Positions 44,621 to 53,723 are shown, numbered from the stretch's first letter. The stretch: 64,000 bases of DNA from a bacterium (GCA_024231955.1 JAAEPZ010000012.1:248001-312000), one strand, 5' to 3'. The notes: generated from the letters alone by a model not told the origin. Numbers and translations: made by a program.

Positions 44621-45583
44621 TCAATCGTCGGGATCGTTGTCCGTCGTGAAGAACTTCCTGAGCCAGAAGCAGTAACCGAGCCAGAGCAGCGACAGCAGCA
44701 CGGTCACGACGATGTTGAAGGTCTTCAGCATCTCGCCGCTGGAGGTGAGCTGCTCCGCATCGCCGACCACAAGTTCGGGGGGATAGATCGCGCTCATGTC
44801 CATCGCCATTGAACCGGCCAGCATGAAGATCTGCAACACGAGCACCAGCAGGGCCGCTCCCCAGAGCGCCCAGCGGCGAAGGCGGTAAACCTCGACGGTG
44901 AGCAAAATAAACGCCGCCGCCAATCCCAGCGCGGCGGGCAACGGGAAGCCCTGCACGGCGGTCGTCTGTGACGAACTGAGCGGAACCAGCAGCATCATAC
45001 TGAAGGCGGAGAGGAGCAGAAGTTTACACAGGGTCAAGACGGGCAGAGGACAGCGGTCGCTCCAATCCGGTTGCGGATTGAGACGTTCGCAGGTGGCCTT
45101 GACCGCGGCTCTGCGGAAGAACAGCAGATAGGCCAGAGGCACCAGCACGCCGATGACCGAGAAGACCACAACCACGGGGAAGACCGCCGCTATCTCCTCG
45201 GCGCTGTAGAACTGCCCGAAAGTGGATTCGGGGCTGTTGATGATTACCCGGAATATGAGAATGCTCATGCCGCCGCAAAGGATCATCACCAGCAACCCGG
45301 TGATGGAGAAGATCAGTTGCAGCGCCCGCGCCCAGCGACGCGCGCGCATGGTGCCTATCCCGAGGACTATGCTGACCGCCGCCAGGGTGAAGAGGAGAAT
45401 GGCGCTCGGCGCCGGGTTCACCTGATCCGCAAGCGCCGGGTCCGCGGGTGCCACGTAGCTCAGGGCCAGCAGACCTAAACCGCCCAGCACAAACAACACC
45501 CCCATGGCGATGCTGCCGATTCCCAGGATGATCAATCCGGACAAGAGATTCGGGGATTCCTGCTGAGTACTGTTCTCCGACAT
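44621..45583 (-). CDS. Multi-spanning membrane protein of unknown function
   Basis: 320 residues with about seven hydrophobic segments (for example LIILGIGSIAMGVLFVLGGL, ILLFTLAAVSIVLGIG, VVVVFSVIGVLVPLAYLLFF, LLLLSAFSMMLLVPL, ALWGAALLVLVLQIFML, IVVTVLLSLLWLGYCFWL). Basic residues next to helices (RARRWARALQ, RRWALWG) recall small-family DUF membrane proteins, but I do not recognise one. ATG 45583 has GGAGAG 7 nt upstream. It starts 15 bp after the GH97 stop on the same strand, so the two form a short operon. It could be an accessory membrane factor; nothing in the sequence says more. Confidence 0.75.
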   Translation of the reverse strand: MSENSTQQESPNLLSGLIILGIGSIAMGVLFVLGGLGLLALSYVAPADPALADQVNPAPSAILLFTLAAVSIVLGIGTMRARRWARALQLIFSITGLLVMILCGGMSILIFRVIINSPESTFGQFYSAEEIAAVFPVVVVFSVIGVLVPLAYLLFFRRAAVKATCERLNPQPDWSDRCPLPVLTLCKLLLLSAFSMMLLVPLSSSQTTAVQGFPLPAALGLAAAFILLTVEVYRLRRWALWGAALLVLVLQIFMLAGSMAMDMSAIYPPELVVGDAEQLTSSGEMLKTFNIVVTVLLSLLWLGYCFWLRKFFTTDNDPDD

Positions 45584-45598
45584 GATCACTCTCCTCGC

Positions 45599-47590
45599 TC
45601 AACGAACCACAGGCGTCAGACTCATCGCGGCGCCGCCGCCTGGGGCCAGGGGCAGCGTCAGGCTGTCCTCGATCCCCACCTCCCGCTCGCTGATCGTCAG
45701 CGCCGCAGGGTTGCTCTCCCAATCCGCGTCGGGCGCGTCCTGAAAAATCCGCGCCAGGTACCGGCGCCCCGGTTCGAGGAAGTAAAGGGGTACCTCGCAG
45801 GTCCGCGCCTGCTCATCGGTGATGCAACCGAGGAACCACTCCTCGCCGCTGCGCCGGGCGATGCAGACCAGATCTCCGATCACGGCGTCGATGACGCGGG
45901 TCTCGTCCCAGGTCGTCGGCACGACCGAGATGAATGCGAAGGCGGGGTTGTCGATATAGTTCTCGATAAGATCGGCGGCCATCTGCAACGGGCTGTGCAA
46001 CACGACGTACAGCGCCAGTTGATTGGCCAGCGTACTGTAGACGCGATTTTCGGGCTTGTACCGGTTGAAGGTCAAATCGAAAATACCCGGCGTATAGTCC
46101 AGCGGTCCGGCCAGCATCCGCGTGAAGGGGAGTATGGTGGTATGCTCGGGCGGATTGCCCTCGCTCCAGGCGTTGTACTCAATGCCGCGCACCCCCTCCC
46201 GCGTCATCATGTTGGGCCAGGTGCGCGAGATGCCGGTCGGCTTGATCGGTTCGTGCACGTCAAGCATGATGCCGTGCCGCGCCGCGGCCTCCACCACCCG
46301 GCGGTAGTGCCGGACCATCCACTGCCCGTGATGATGATGTCCACGGGGATAGATCCCCCCCGCGTAACCGGTCTTGACGGCCCGGATGCCCAAAGTTTCG
46401 TAAAGCGTGAAGGCCTCCTCCAGACGCATTTCGTAGGTGGGAACGTCGCCGCCGGTTTCGTGATGTCCGATCAGCGCCACCCCCCTCTCCCGGGCGTAGC
46501 GGGCGACGGCGGGCAGGTCGAAATCGGGATAGGGGGTGACGAAATCGTAGGCGTCCTTTGCCCCCCAGCCATCCCAGCCCGTATTCCAGCCCTCGACCAG
46601 CACGCCGCCGATACCGCGTTCGGCCGCGAAATCGATGTAGCTTTTCGTGTTCGCGGTGGTCGCGCCGTGTCTGTCCCCCAGATGCCAGGTCTCCTTGCCG
46701 ACATGCATGCCCCACCAGATCCCCACATACTTCATCGGTGTGATCCAGCCCGGATCCTCGATGGCGCAGGGTTCGTTGAGATTGAGGATCATCTGCGATT
46801 CCACCAGTCCACCGGGCGATGGTGCGATCTGGATCGTCCGCCAGGGTGAGCGGGCCGGCGTCATCCCCTTCACCTTCACGCCGTCGGGCCAGGGGACTAG
46901 ATCGCACTCCAGGGTATTGGGTTCGCTGCGTATCGCAGCCAGCGTCATGCCGGCCCAGTCGGTGAGGTCGGCCTCGTGGAGGCTGATGTAGATGCCGTCG
47001 GGAGTCTCCAGGGTGATCGGCGTATTGGCCGAATCCAGTTCATCGAGATGGAGCTCCCTATAGAGCTGTTCGTAGCTGTCGTAGTTCGCGGGGATCGACC
47101 AGGTTCTGCAATTGTCGGCAAATCGGAAACGGGTGAGTTCGGAGACGATGGTGAATGCGGTCAACCGTTGCCCATCGGGCAGGATATAGCGGAAGGCCAC
47201 ACCATCATCGAAGGCTCGGAAGACGAGATCGAGACGCCGGAAAGGCGGACCGGGCTCGGCCAGGTGGACCACCAGTTCGTTGTAGGCGTTGCGGATCGTG
47301 GAGGAGGTTCCCCATACTGGGCGCCAGGTTTCATCGTGCCGGTTGCGGTAGATCTCGGAGATGTCGAGGCCGTCGGCCAGCAGTCCCTGGTCGAGAAAAC
47401 GGAGGCCAAGCTCCGAAGGCTCGATGAGCGGCAGGCCGTCATAGCTGACGGCGTAGCGCGGCGCACCGGCCTCCATGGAGAAGTCGAGTACGATCATCCC
47501 CGAGGGGGATTCAAGCAACTCATCGGCATGAGCACCGACATTGACAAGGACGAGTGCCGGCAACAGCGCAATGAATAGCCATCTCTTCAT
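45599..47590 (-). CDS. Secreted glycoside hydrolase family 97 (SusB-like alpha-glucosidase)
   Basis: 663 residues. Signal peptide 1-22 (LFIALLPALVLVNVGAHA). The N-terminal beta-sandwich about 25-285 (SSTIRNAYNELVVHLAEPG, VFRAFDDGVAFRY) is followed by the TIM barrel with GVLVEGWNTGWDGWG, IGHHETGGD, LDVHEPIKPTGISRTW and TREGVRGIEYNAW. The glutamates in HETGG, VHEP and TREGVRGIEY match the base and acid residues of the inverting SusB branch, so alpha-glucosidase activity is expected. The C-terminal beta domain ends it. GH97 is common in FCB bacteria and degrades starch-like glucans in the periplasm. No SusC/D genes are in the window. It is followed by a membrane protein 15 bp downstream. Confidence 0.9.
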   Translation of the reverse strand: MKRWLFIALLPALVLVNVGAHADELLESPSGMIVLDFSMEAGAPRYAVSYDGLPLIEPSELGLRFLDQGLLADGLDISEIYRNRHDETWRPVWGTSSTIRNAYNELVVHLAEPGPPFRRLDLVFRAFDDGVAFRYILPDGQRLTAFTIVSELTRFRFADNCRTWSIPANYDSYEQLYRELHLDELDSANTPITLETPDGIYISLHEADLTDWAGMTLAAIRSEPNTLECDLVPWPDGVKVKGMTPARSPWRTIQIAPSPGGLVESQMILNLNEPCAIEDPGWITPMKYVGIWWGMHVGKETWHLGDRHGATTANTKSYIDFAAERGIGGVLVEGWNTGWDGWGAKDAYDFVTPYPDFDLPAVARYARERGVALIGHHETGGDVPTYEMRLEEAFTLYETLGIRAVKTGYAGGIYPRGHHHHGQWMVRHYRRVVEAAARHGIMLDVHEPIKPTGISRTWPNMMTREGVRGIEYNAWSEGNPPEHTTILPFTRMLAGPLDYTPGIFDLTFNRYKPENRVYSTLANQLALYVVLHSPLQMAADLIENYIDNPAFAFISVVPTTWDETRVIDAVIGDLVCIARRSGEEWFLGCITDEQARTCEVPLYFLEPGRRYLARIFQDAPDADWESNPAALTISEREVGIEDSLTLPLAPGGGAAMSLTPVVR

Positions 47591-47676
47591 GATCTCAACT
47601 CCGGGTCCGTGTTCCCAGTATGGCGAATATCATGTGGACTCTATTACAAATCGGCCGGTGTGACCAGCATTCCCGA

Positions 47677-48384
47677 TCAGTGGAGCAGGATCAACCGTTT
47701 CAGCTGGCTGTTCTGATCCGAGGTCATCCTCAGGAAGTAGGCGCCGGAGGCCAGTGCGGCGCCGGAATCGTCCTCTCCCCGCCAGGTGAGATTGTGTTCG
47801 CCACGATCGAAATCACGATCGGCCAGAACTCTGACGCTGCGCCCACGAACGTCGAAGATCTCCAGACGGACCTTGCCGGGTGAAGCGATGATGAACTCGA
47901 TTGTCGTCAACGGGTTGAAGGGGTTGGGGAAGGCTCCGCAGAGCGTATTGTAGACCTGATACTGGGGCAGCATGATCGCTTCGCTCGCTAGGACCGTCCA
48001 GGTCTCACCATCGTCGGTGCGGGAGAGCGTGTAGAGGAATCGGCCTCCGAGCAGAATAGCCACCGATTCATCGACGGCCCTGAATACGCGCGGGGCGGCG
48101 TGATTGACGGCAAGTTCCCATTCGCGCCCCTCGTGTTCACAGACCAGGCGGAACTCCGAGCGCAGAACATCGTCACTCGTTCGCCAGAGGAAAGTCACGA
48201 GTCCGCCGCCGGGCTGGATGGAGAAGTCCTCGATATCGAGGGTGCGGGGCTGAGTGGTGGTGCCGGGGAGGTTACGGGCAAAGGCCCCCAGGGGCAGGAC
48301 GGTGATGAGCAGAACCGCTGCGATGCATAACAGCAAGACGGGATTGATGCCGAGACGTCTGTGAGGATACCGGTGATGGGACAA
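47677..48384 (-). CDS. Secreted protein with FlgD-like C-terminal domain
   Basis: 235 residues starting at TTG (48384) with AGGAG 6 nt upstream. A hydrophobic signal segment is at about 15-35 (VLLLCIAAVLLITVLPLGAF). A small beta domain about 50-140 resembles a fibronectin-like fold (FSIQPGGGLVTFLWRTSDD, FLYTLSRTDDGETWTVLA). The FlgD-like domain starts at about 150 (GAFPNPFNPLTTIEFIIASP, FDVRGRSVRVL, TWRGEDDSGAALASGAYF, ending LKRLILLH). This tail is the same type as on the giant protein and the M1 peptidase. The rest is too generic to name. It lies 86 bp upstream of GH97 on the same strand. Confidence 0.82.
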   Translation of the reverse strand: MSHHRYPHRRLGINPVLLLCIAAVLLITVLPLGAFARNLPGTTTQPRTLDIEDFSIQPGGGLVTFLWRTSDDVLRSEFRLVCEHEGREWELAVNHAAPRVFRAVDESVAILLGGRFLYTLSRTDDGETWTVLASEAIMLPQYQVYNTLCGAFPNPFNPLTTIEFIIASPGKVRLEIFDVRGRSVRVLADRDFDRGEHNLTWRGEDDSGAALASGAYFLRMTSDQNSQLKRLILLH

Positions 48385-48528
48385 AATTGACTCCTGCGAT
48401 TTCGACGCGCTTCGGCGTCATCCAAAATAGTACGGTTAATTTCAGGGAGGTTGACCATCGCTCGCCAAGAGAATATCCATGCCGGTTGATGAAACGGGAT
48501 GTCACGGTATTCCCGGAGCGAACTTGAG

Positions 48529-49455
48529 TTACTCCGTATCGACGAGATGCGCGTGGCCCGGCACCTGCGTCACCGCGGGCGGCATCGGCGGCGGTACCTG
48601 GGGCTCCATCTGCGGTTCAATCCGCGACTCGAAACGGGGCTCCGGATATGGCTCAAGATGGGGATGATGCAGATGGTTCCGCTCGCGACGGCTGCGATGG
48701 ATCTCCTCGTTGAAGCCGGAGCTGAGGATGCCTGCCGGCAGCGCGAACAGGCCAATCCCCATCAACGCGATCATCGCTCCGAACATCTTGCCCAGAGGGG
48801 TGATCGGATAGACATCCCCATAGCCGACGGTGGTCAAGGTGGATACGGCCCACCACATCGTCGCCGGAATGCTGCTGAAGACCGCCGGCTGATATGGCCC
48901 CTCTATATAGTAAAGAATGGTCGAGGCGATGATGATGCAGAGCATCAGGACGAACCCCATGATCACCAGCTCCTCCCGCTTGCGGAGGAACACCCGCCCC
49001 AGCGTGTGCAGCGAGCGGGCATAGCGACCGACCTTGATCAGGCGGAAGATCCGCATCAGACGGAGAGCCCGCATGACGCGAAAGTCCAGACCGACGAAGA
49101 TCAAGGGGAGATAGAAGGGGATGATCGCGAGCAGATCGACCAGCAGCATGAACCGGCTGCCGAAACGGATGCGGCCTCTTATCGGGTGCTTGTATTTTTC
49201 CTGGCTGGTGCAGCACCAGATGCGGGTCATGTACTCCAGCGTGAAGATGAATACCGACACACTGTCGAAGATGTGCAACTGCCTGTAGAACCGATGGCTG
49301 AACGATGAGACCGTCTCCATGATCATAGCGAGAACATTGAGGGAGATGAGCGAGAGGATGATGATATCGACGACGCGACTCGTCTTGTCGCCTGACTCGG
49401 CGAGGTCCAATATCTCAAAAGCGCGTTTTTTCCTCTGCTCGAGTTGAAGCCGCAT
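48529..49455 (-). CDS. Voltage-gated potassium channel (Kv-type, six TM)
   Basis: 308 residues. S1-S4 voltage-sensor helices, with S4 at about 124-146 (FRVMRALRLMRIFRLIKVGR) carrying arginines at every third position. S5, pore helix and the selectivity filter TTVGYGDVYP (Thr209 to Asp214), then S6 (MIALMGIGLFALPAGILSSG). The last 55 residues are rich in Pro, Glu and His (HHPHLEPYPEPRFES), low complexity and probably disordered. The channel conducts K+ across the inner membrane. ATG 49455 with AAAGGG upstream. It is transcribed away from the BlaI operon; the 358-bp gap 49456-49813 holds that operon's promoter and operators and no gene. Confidence 0.93.
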   Translation of the reverse strand: MRLQLEQRKKRAFEILDLAESGDKTSRVVDIIILSLISLNVLAMIMETVSSFSHRFYRQLHIFDSVSVFIFTLEYMTRIWCCTSQEKYKHPIRGRIRFGSRFMLLVDLLAIIPFYLPLIFVGLDFRVMRALRLMRIFRLIKVGRYARSLHTLGRVFLRKREELVIMGFVLMLCIIIASTILYYIEGPYQPAVFSSIPATMWWAVSTLTTVGYGDVYPITPLGKMFGAMIALMGIGLFALPAGILSSGFNEEIHRSRRERNHLHHPHLEPYPEPRFESRIEPQMEPQVPPPMPPAVTQVPGHAHLVDTE

Positions 49456-49703
49456 AGTCCCTTTATCTTCCCGTTTGCTGCAAATTCTGCCGTTTTGCTT
49501 CCTGAAGACCAGGCGGAGTCAACGACCTCAGAGTATCATCCGCGCCCACTTTTCACGCACCGCGGCGATCGGACCCTGGGGAGGTCCTCCACCAGCCGAA
49601 AGCGTCTTTGCAAGGCCTATGCTCCACTTTCAGTAAGTTTCGCCCACTTCGACAATGGCATTTGTCACATTCCCGCAATCCGGCTTCACGGTCTGCGGTC
49701 TGT

Positions 49704-49778
49704 GCTAATTTATTAGCAAGGCTGCTTGACATCCGACAAAATTGTGCTAATATTTTGGCACAGGGCTAAAATATTAGC
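49704..49778 (+). promoter_or_regulatory. Three BlaI-type operator dyads upstream of blaI-blaR-like operon
   Basis: Three related 14-bp dyads with GCTAA / TTAGC arms lie at 49704-49717 (GCTAATTTATTAGC), 49746-49759 (GCTAATATTTTGGC, imperfect) and 49765-49778 (GCTAAAATATTAGC). They bracket the promoter, so binding would repress the operon, as BlaI/MecI does at its own operator. The last ends 35 nt before the blaI-like ATG. Confidence 0.72.
49726..49753 (+). promoter_or_regulatory. Sigma-70-like promoter of the BlaI/M56/NTF2 operon
   Basis: A perfect TTGACA (49726-49731), a 16-nt spacer and TAATAT (49748-49753). The -10 element lies inside the second operator dyad, the usual geometry for repression. 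Confidence 0.62.
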
Positions 49779-49813
49779 ACCCCGGAACAAGCCGCCGCAG
49801 GCAGGAGATCCAG

Positions 49814-50203
49814 ATGAGCAACAACCCACTTGAGCAACTCAGTCGGCGTGAACGGCAGATCATGGATATCGTCTATCGTCTTGGGCAGGCGACCGTGAAC
49901 GCTGTTCTTGCGGAGCTGCCCGATCCCCCCAGCTACTCATCGGTGAGAACACATCTGACGATTCTCGAACAGAAGGGACACCTGATTCATGAGGTGGATG
50001 GCCCCCGCTACCAGTACAAGCCGACCGTGTCCCGCAAAAACGTGAGGAACTCCGCCCTGCAGCATCTGCTGCGAAATTTCTTCGACGACTCCCGTGAAAA
50101 ACTCGTCTCCGCATTGTTGGACAATCAGGCGGCGAAGCTGTCCGATGAGGAGCTGGACAACCTGTCCCAACTGATCGCTGATATTAAAAAGAGAGGCGAT
50201 TGA
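49814..50203 (+). CDS. BlaI/MecI-family transcriptional repressor
   Basis: 129 residues. An N-terminal winged helix (LSRRERQIMDIVYRLGQATV, SYSSVRTHLTILEQKGHLIH, RYQYKPTVS) is followed by a C-terminal dimerisation helix region (LLRNFFDDSREKLVSALLD, SDEELDNLSQLIADIKKR). The family dimer binds inverted repeats and is inactivated when its partner M56 protease triggers its cleavage. Three fitting dyads lie upstream, so it is probably autoregulated. AGGAG precedes the ATG. The next gene starts 3 nt after its stop, giving the repressor-protease pair typical of bla/mec systems. Confidence 0.92.
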   Translation: MSNNPLEQLSRRERQIMDIVYRLGQATVNAVLAELPDPPSYSSVRTHLTILEQKGHLIHEVDGPRYQYKPTVSRKNVRNSALQHLLRNFFDDSREKLVSALLDNQAAKLSDEELDNLSQLIADIKKRGD

Positions 50204-50205
50204 TC

Positions 50206-51711
50206 ATGGCGATTCTGCCCACCCTGACCACGCTCATCCAGAATGACCCAACCGGGATCAACCTGCTGCTCAGCCTGACCCTGAAGAGTTCATTGATCCT
50301 GATCATTCTGGGTCTGCTCACATTGGCCGTCCCCCGTACATCAGCGTCGGTGCGACACATGCTCTGGGCGATGGGAATGGTTGCGCTACTCCTGCTGCCG
50401 CTTCTGAGCCAGGTTCTGCCGGTCTGGGAAGTTGCGCAACTTCCCGTTTTGGTCCAACCGACAACCAGTGCGATCCCGGATCCCATGCCCCCCTCCGGTC
50501 CGGAATCCCGGTCACTGAAGAGCACGACCTATCCAGTGGAACCGGCGCCCGGCGACACTTCCCGATCACGGCCATCTCTGCCGCTGATCCTGATTGGAGT
50601 CTGGATGACGGGGACCCTGGCCGCGCTGCTCCTCTTCGCCGTGGGTCATCTACAGCTTCAGCGCCTGGTCAAAAAAGCGCATCCCGTCACGGATCGGGGC
50701 TGGCTTGACCAGGGGGCGGAGTCGGCCGCCAGTCTGGAAATCAAACCGGACGCCTTCAGCTTGCTGTACACCACGAGAGGGTTGTCGCCAATGACCTGGG
50801 GGATACGGCGACCGGTCATAATCCTGCCGAGCGAACATACCGCCTGGTCCCCCTCCCAGAGACGAGACATTCTGGTGCACGAACTCGCCCATGTGAAACG
50901 ACGCGATTGCCTGACGCAGACCCTAGCCAACCTCGCCTGCATTCTGCACTGGTTCAATCCTCTCGTCTGGCTGGCCTCACGCAAGATGCTGGTCGAGCGG
51001 GAGCGCGCCTGTGACGACCAGGTGCTTCTGCACGGCGGCAGCGCTTCCGACTATGCAGGCAGTCTGCTGGAGATAGCGCGTTCACTCGGAACCGATTTCC
51101 GCACGGCTCAGATCAGCATGGCCATGGCGCGTCGCTCACAGATCGCCGGGCGCCTGCTGGCCGTCCTGGATCCGGATCTGGGGCGACGCGGTCCCGGGCG
51201 CTACACCATCCTGTTCACCGTTCTTCTGCTGGCGGGACTGACCCTGCCGCTGGCGGCGCTCCAATCGAGCGATACGATAGCGACATCCCGAAACGGGGTG
51301 GTGAGGGATCTCAACACCGGCAAGCGGATTGATCCCGGGAAGATGAGCCTGCAGCAGATCCGTCATGCAATCGAGGACACGAATACCAGATTCGAAAAGG
51401 CCGCCCTGGCTGGTGACTTTCGGGAGATGGCCACCAACTATTGCCGCGAAGCCGTGCTGTACCCGGTCGACTCCGCACCCATGGTGGGCCGGAGGGAGAT
51501 CCGGGAGTTGTTTGCCCGGCTCTATGAGGAGTATCCCTACGTGGTGATAGAGACCAGACAGGTCGAGCGACTGGGCGACATGGTCTCCGAAATCGGAACA
51601 TACAGATTCGGCGGTTCACAACGTGATATCGTAGTCAGCGGTCGCTACATCAGCATCTGGGTGATTGAAGAGGGCCGCTGGCGAATCCTGCGCGATATGG
51701 TCAACATCTAA
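50206..51711 (+). CDS. BlaR1-like M56 antirepressor protease with C-terminal NTF2/SnoaL-like domain
   Basis: 501 residues. Two membrane helices (about 20-37 LTLKSSLILIILGLLTLAV and 48-66), one at about 128-146, then the cytosolic M56 zinc protease with VHELAHVKRRD (His225, Glu226, His229) and VERERACDDQVL, and a last helix about 335-352 (TILFTVLLLAGLTLPL). In BlaR1 the outer C-terminus is a penicillin-binding domain. Here about 120 residues after IRHAIEDTNTRFEKAALAGD look like an NTF2/SnoaL (DUF4440-like) cone fold (YCREAVLYPVD, VGRREIRELFARL, WVIEEGRWRILRDM). So a different ligand or stress is likely sensed (inference). ATG 50206 is preferred over TTG 50200 for ribosome-site spacing. Confidence 0.86.
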   Translation: MAILPTLTTLIQNDPTGINLLLSLTLKSSLILIILGLLTLAVPRTSASVRHMLWAMGMVALLLLPLLSQVLPVWEVAQLPVLVQPTTSAIPDPMPPSGPESRSLKSTTYPVEPAPGDTSRSRPSLPLILIGVWMTGTLAALLLFAVGHLQLQRLVKKAHPVTDRGWLDQGAESAASLEIKPDAFSLLYTTRGLSPMTWGIRRPVIILPSEHTAWSPSQRRDILVHELAHVKRRDCLTQTLANLACILHWFNPLVWLASRKMLVERERACDDQVLLHGGSASDYAGSLLEIARSLGTDFRTAQISMAMARRSQIAGRLLAVLDPDLGRRGPGRYTILFTVLLLAGLTLPLAALQSSDTIATSRNGVVRDLNTGKRIDPGKMSLQQIRHAIEDTNTRFEKAALAGDFREMATNYCREAVLYPVDSAPMVGRREIRELFARLYEEYPYVVIETRQVERLGDMVSEIGTYRFGGSQRDIVVSGRYISIWVIEEGRWRILRDMVNI

Positions 51712-51723
51712 CGGAGGGGTGCA

Positions 51724-52179
51724 ATGTTCGGTGCAAGCAAATTCAGAGGACTATCTCTTCTGCTCATCATGATGATCGGTTGCCTGCTCCCCTGCGCCGC
51801 CGGTACGGATGATCGTGACGGCATCAAGGCAGGTATTCGCGACTCCACAGTCGAGATGCGTCGCGCTCTGCGACGGGGTGACGCCGAGCGTCTTACCGGA
51901 TACTATACGGAGGATGCGGAGATATATGGACTGGGACAGGCCTGTATCAAGGGGCGGGAGCAGATCCTGAATCACATGCGGTATATGATCGAACGGGGAG
52001 TTGCCAGATTCGAAAGCGATGTAGAGGAGATCATCTACAGTGAGGATTCAGCTGTGGAGATCGGACACTCCTACTTCTATGACCGCGATGAAAACAGGAT
52101 CGGCACATCCAGGCATCTTACGGTCTGGAAAATGGTCAAAGGCACCTGGCGGATTCACCGCACCTTCACCAATCGGTAA
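51724..52179 (+). CDS. Exported NTF2/SnoaL-like (DUF4440-type) protein
   Basis: 151 residues. A signal peptide with possible lipobox is at 1-26 (LSLLLIMMIGCLLPCAAG). The mature part is a single SnoaL/DUF4440-like domain: STVEMRRALRRGDAERLTGY, YTEDAEIYGLG, IKGREQILNHMRYMIERGV, EIGHSYFYDRD and WKMVKGTWRIHRTF. It mirrors the C-terminal domain of the preceding M56 protein. It starts 12 nt after that gene with GGAGG upstream, completing a three-gene operon. Proteins of this fold bind small molecules or dimerise; it could be the soluble ligand-binding partner of the sensor (inference). Confidence 0.82.
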   Translation: MFGASKFRGLSLLLIMMIGCLLPCAAGTDDRDGIKAGIRDSTVEMRRALRRGDAERLTGYYTEDAEIYGLGQACIKGREQILNHMRYMIERGVARFESDVEEIIYSEDSAVEIGHSYFYDRDENRIGTSRHLTVWKMVKGTWRIHRTFTNR

Positions 52180-52295
52180 CCCGCTCAACTTCATCTCATC
52201 GGCACCACATGCCCCGCAAACATGTGGAACTTTACACATCTGCCCTAGTAGGTAGATCTCCCAAACTCTCCAACCTCGATGTGAAAGGCCTTGCC

Positions 52296-53651
52296 ATGCC
52301 TCACGATTCCGTTCGCTCTCGACGTGATTTCCTGAAGACGAGTGGCGCTTTGATCGCCGGGGGCACGCTGCTCCCCCCCGCCGTCGCTGCCGGTGACCCC
52401 GCCGACAAGGGGACCGCCGCACTCAACAAGATTCGTCACTACCGCAAACTGGGGCGAACCGGCTTCCAGGTCTCGGATATCTCGATGGGCTGCGGGAACA
52501 TCACCAGCAGCGATGTGGTGCGCTATGCCTATGACCACGGGGTCAATTACTTCGACGTGGCCGAGAACTACGGCAACGGGGATTCGGAGCGGAAGATCGG
52601 CGAGGCGCTGCCCCATCTCGACCGGAAGAGGATCTTCATCACGACCAAGCTGACGGTGCGGAGCGAAACGACGCTGGAGGAGATTCTCGACACCTTCCGC
52701 GGCAGCCTGCAGCGTCTGCAGACCGATTATGTCGACGCCCTGTTCATGCACAGCGTGAAGGACACTTCGTTGCTCGCCCACCCCCATTATCACGCGGCGG
52801 TCGAGCAATTGAAGTCAGAGGGTCGGCTGCGCTTCAGCGGCCTCTCGTCACACGGTCCGCGAACCACCGGGCTGCACAGCATGGACCAGGTGCTCTGCGC
52901 CGCGGCGGAGGATGGGCGATTCGATGTGATGCTGCTCATCTACAATTTCCTCAACAAGGATGAGGGCGAGCGGATACTCGCCGCCTGCAAGGCCAACGAT
53001 GTGGGCAGCAGCGCCATGAAGATCGTGCCGGGGCAATTGGTTATCACACCTTTCGACGAGGAGAATCCGGCCGACGAATACCGCGAGTACATCGAACTGC
53101 GCGACAGCAACGGTTTCCCGCGCGAGGAGACGATCGAGCGCATCCAGAACTGGCTCGCCGACCTGGAGACGACCAGGGCCGATCTGCTCCCCTTCGCGGA
53201 GAAGTACGGGATCGAGACCAACAAGCGGCTCAATCAGGCGGCGGTGCAGTGGACGTTGAAGGATCCCCGCATGCACACGGCGTGCGTCTCCCTGCCCGAC
53301 TTCGAGACGATCGAGCAGTACCTCCCCGTATCGGGCATCAAGCTCTCGCTCGGCGGCGAACGGTTCCTCGATGACTACGAGCGCGCCCACGGGCATCGCT
53401 ATTGCCGACACGCCTGCACCGATTGCGAGGGCGCCTGTCCGTCGCAGGTGCCGGTGAGCACGATCATGCGCTACACGCAGTACTACGAACGTCAGGGGCG
53501 GGAGAAGCACGCGATGAGCCGCTATGCCGCGCTGCAAGGCAACGCGCTGCCCTGCTTCACCTGCAGCGCCCCCTGCTCCGGCGCCTGCAAACACGGCGTT
53601 TCGATTCAGGCGGGGCTGGTGCGCGCCCATTCCCTGCTGACAATGGCGTAA
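52296..53651 (+). CDS. Tat-exported aldo-keto reductase with C-terminal Fe-S motifs
   Basis: 451 residues. Twin-arginine signal RSRRDFLKTSGALIAGG. The aldo-keto reductase barrel has YFDVAENYGNG (Asp and Tyr of the active site), FITTKL (Lys) and ALFMHSV (His), and RLRFSGLSSHG. The last 90 residues carry two cysteine clusters, CRHACTDCEGACP and CFTCSAPCSGAC, consistent with iron-sulphur binding as in the ferredoxin-tailed AKR subfamily. Tat export fits folding with cofactors in the cytoplasm. ATG 52296 is chosen because it puts the Tat motif at the N-terminus; the frame is open to 52209. The substrate is unknown. Confidence 0.88.
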   Translation: MPHDSVRSRRDFLKTSGALIAGGTLLPPAVAAGDPADKGTAALNKIRHYRKLGRTGFQVSDISMGCGNITSSDVVRYAYDHGVNYFDVAENYGNGDSERKIGEALPHLDRKRIFITTKLTVRSETTLEEILDTFRGSLQRLQTDYVDALFMHSVKDTSLLAHPHYHAAVEQLKSEGRLRFSGLSSHGPRTTGLHSMDQVLCAAAEDGRFDVMLLIYNFLNKDEGERILAACKANDVGSSAMKIVPGQLVITPFDEENPADEYREYIELRDSNGFPREETIERIQNWLADLETTRADLLPFAEKYGIETNKRLNQAAVQWTLKDPRMHTACVSLPDFETIEQYLPVSGIKLSLGGERFLDDYERAHGHRYCRHACTDCEGACPSQVPVSTIMRYTQYYERQGREKHAMSRYAALQGNALPCFTCSAPCSGACKHGVSIQAGLVRAHSLLTMA

Positions 53652-53723
53652 GGGGGACATCCGCGAACGGGGCGGATGCGCATCCTGCGGCAAGCCCTCT
53701 ATTGAGCCATCGGGTTCAGCGGA

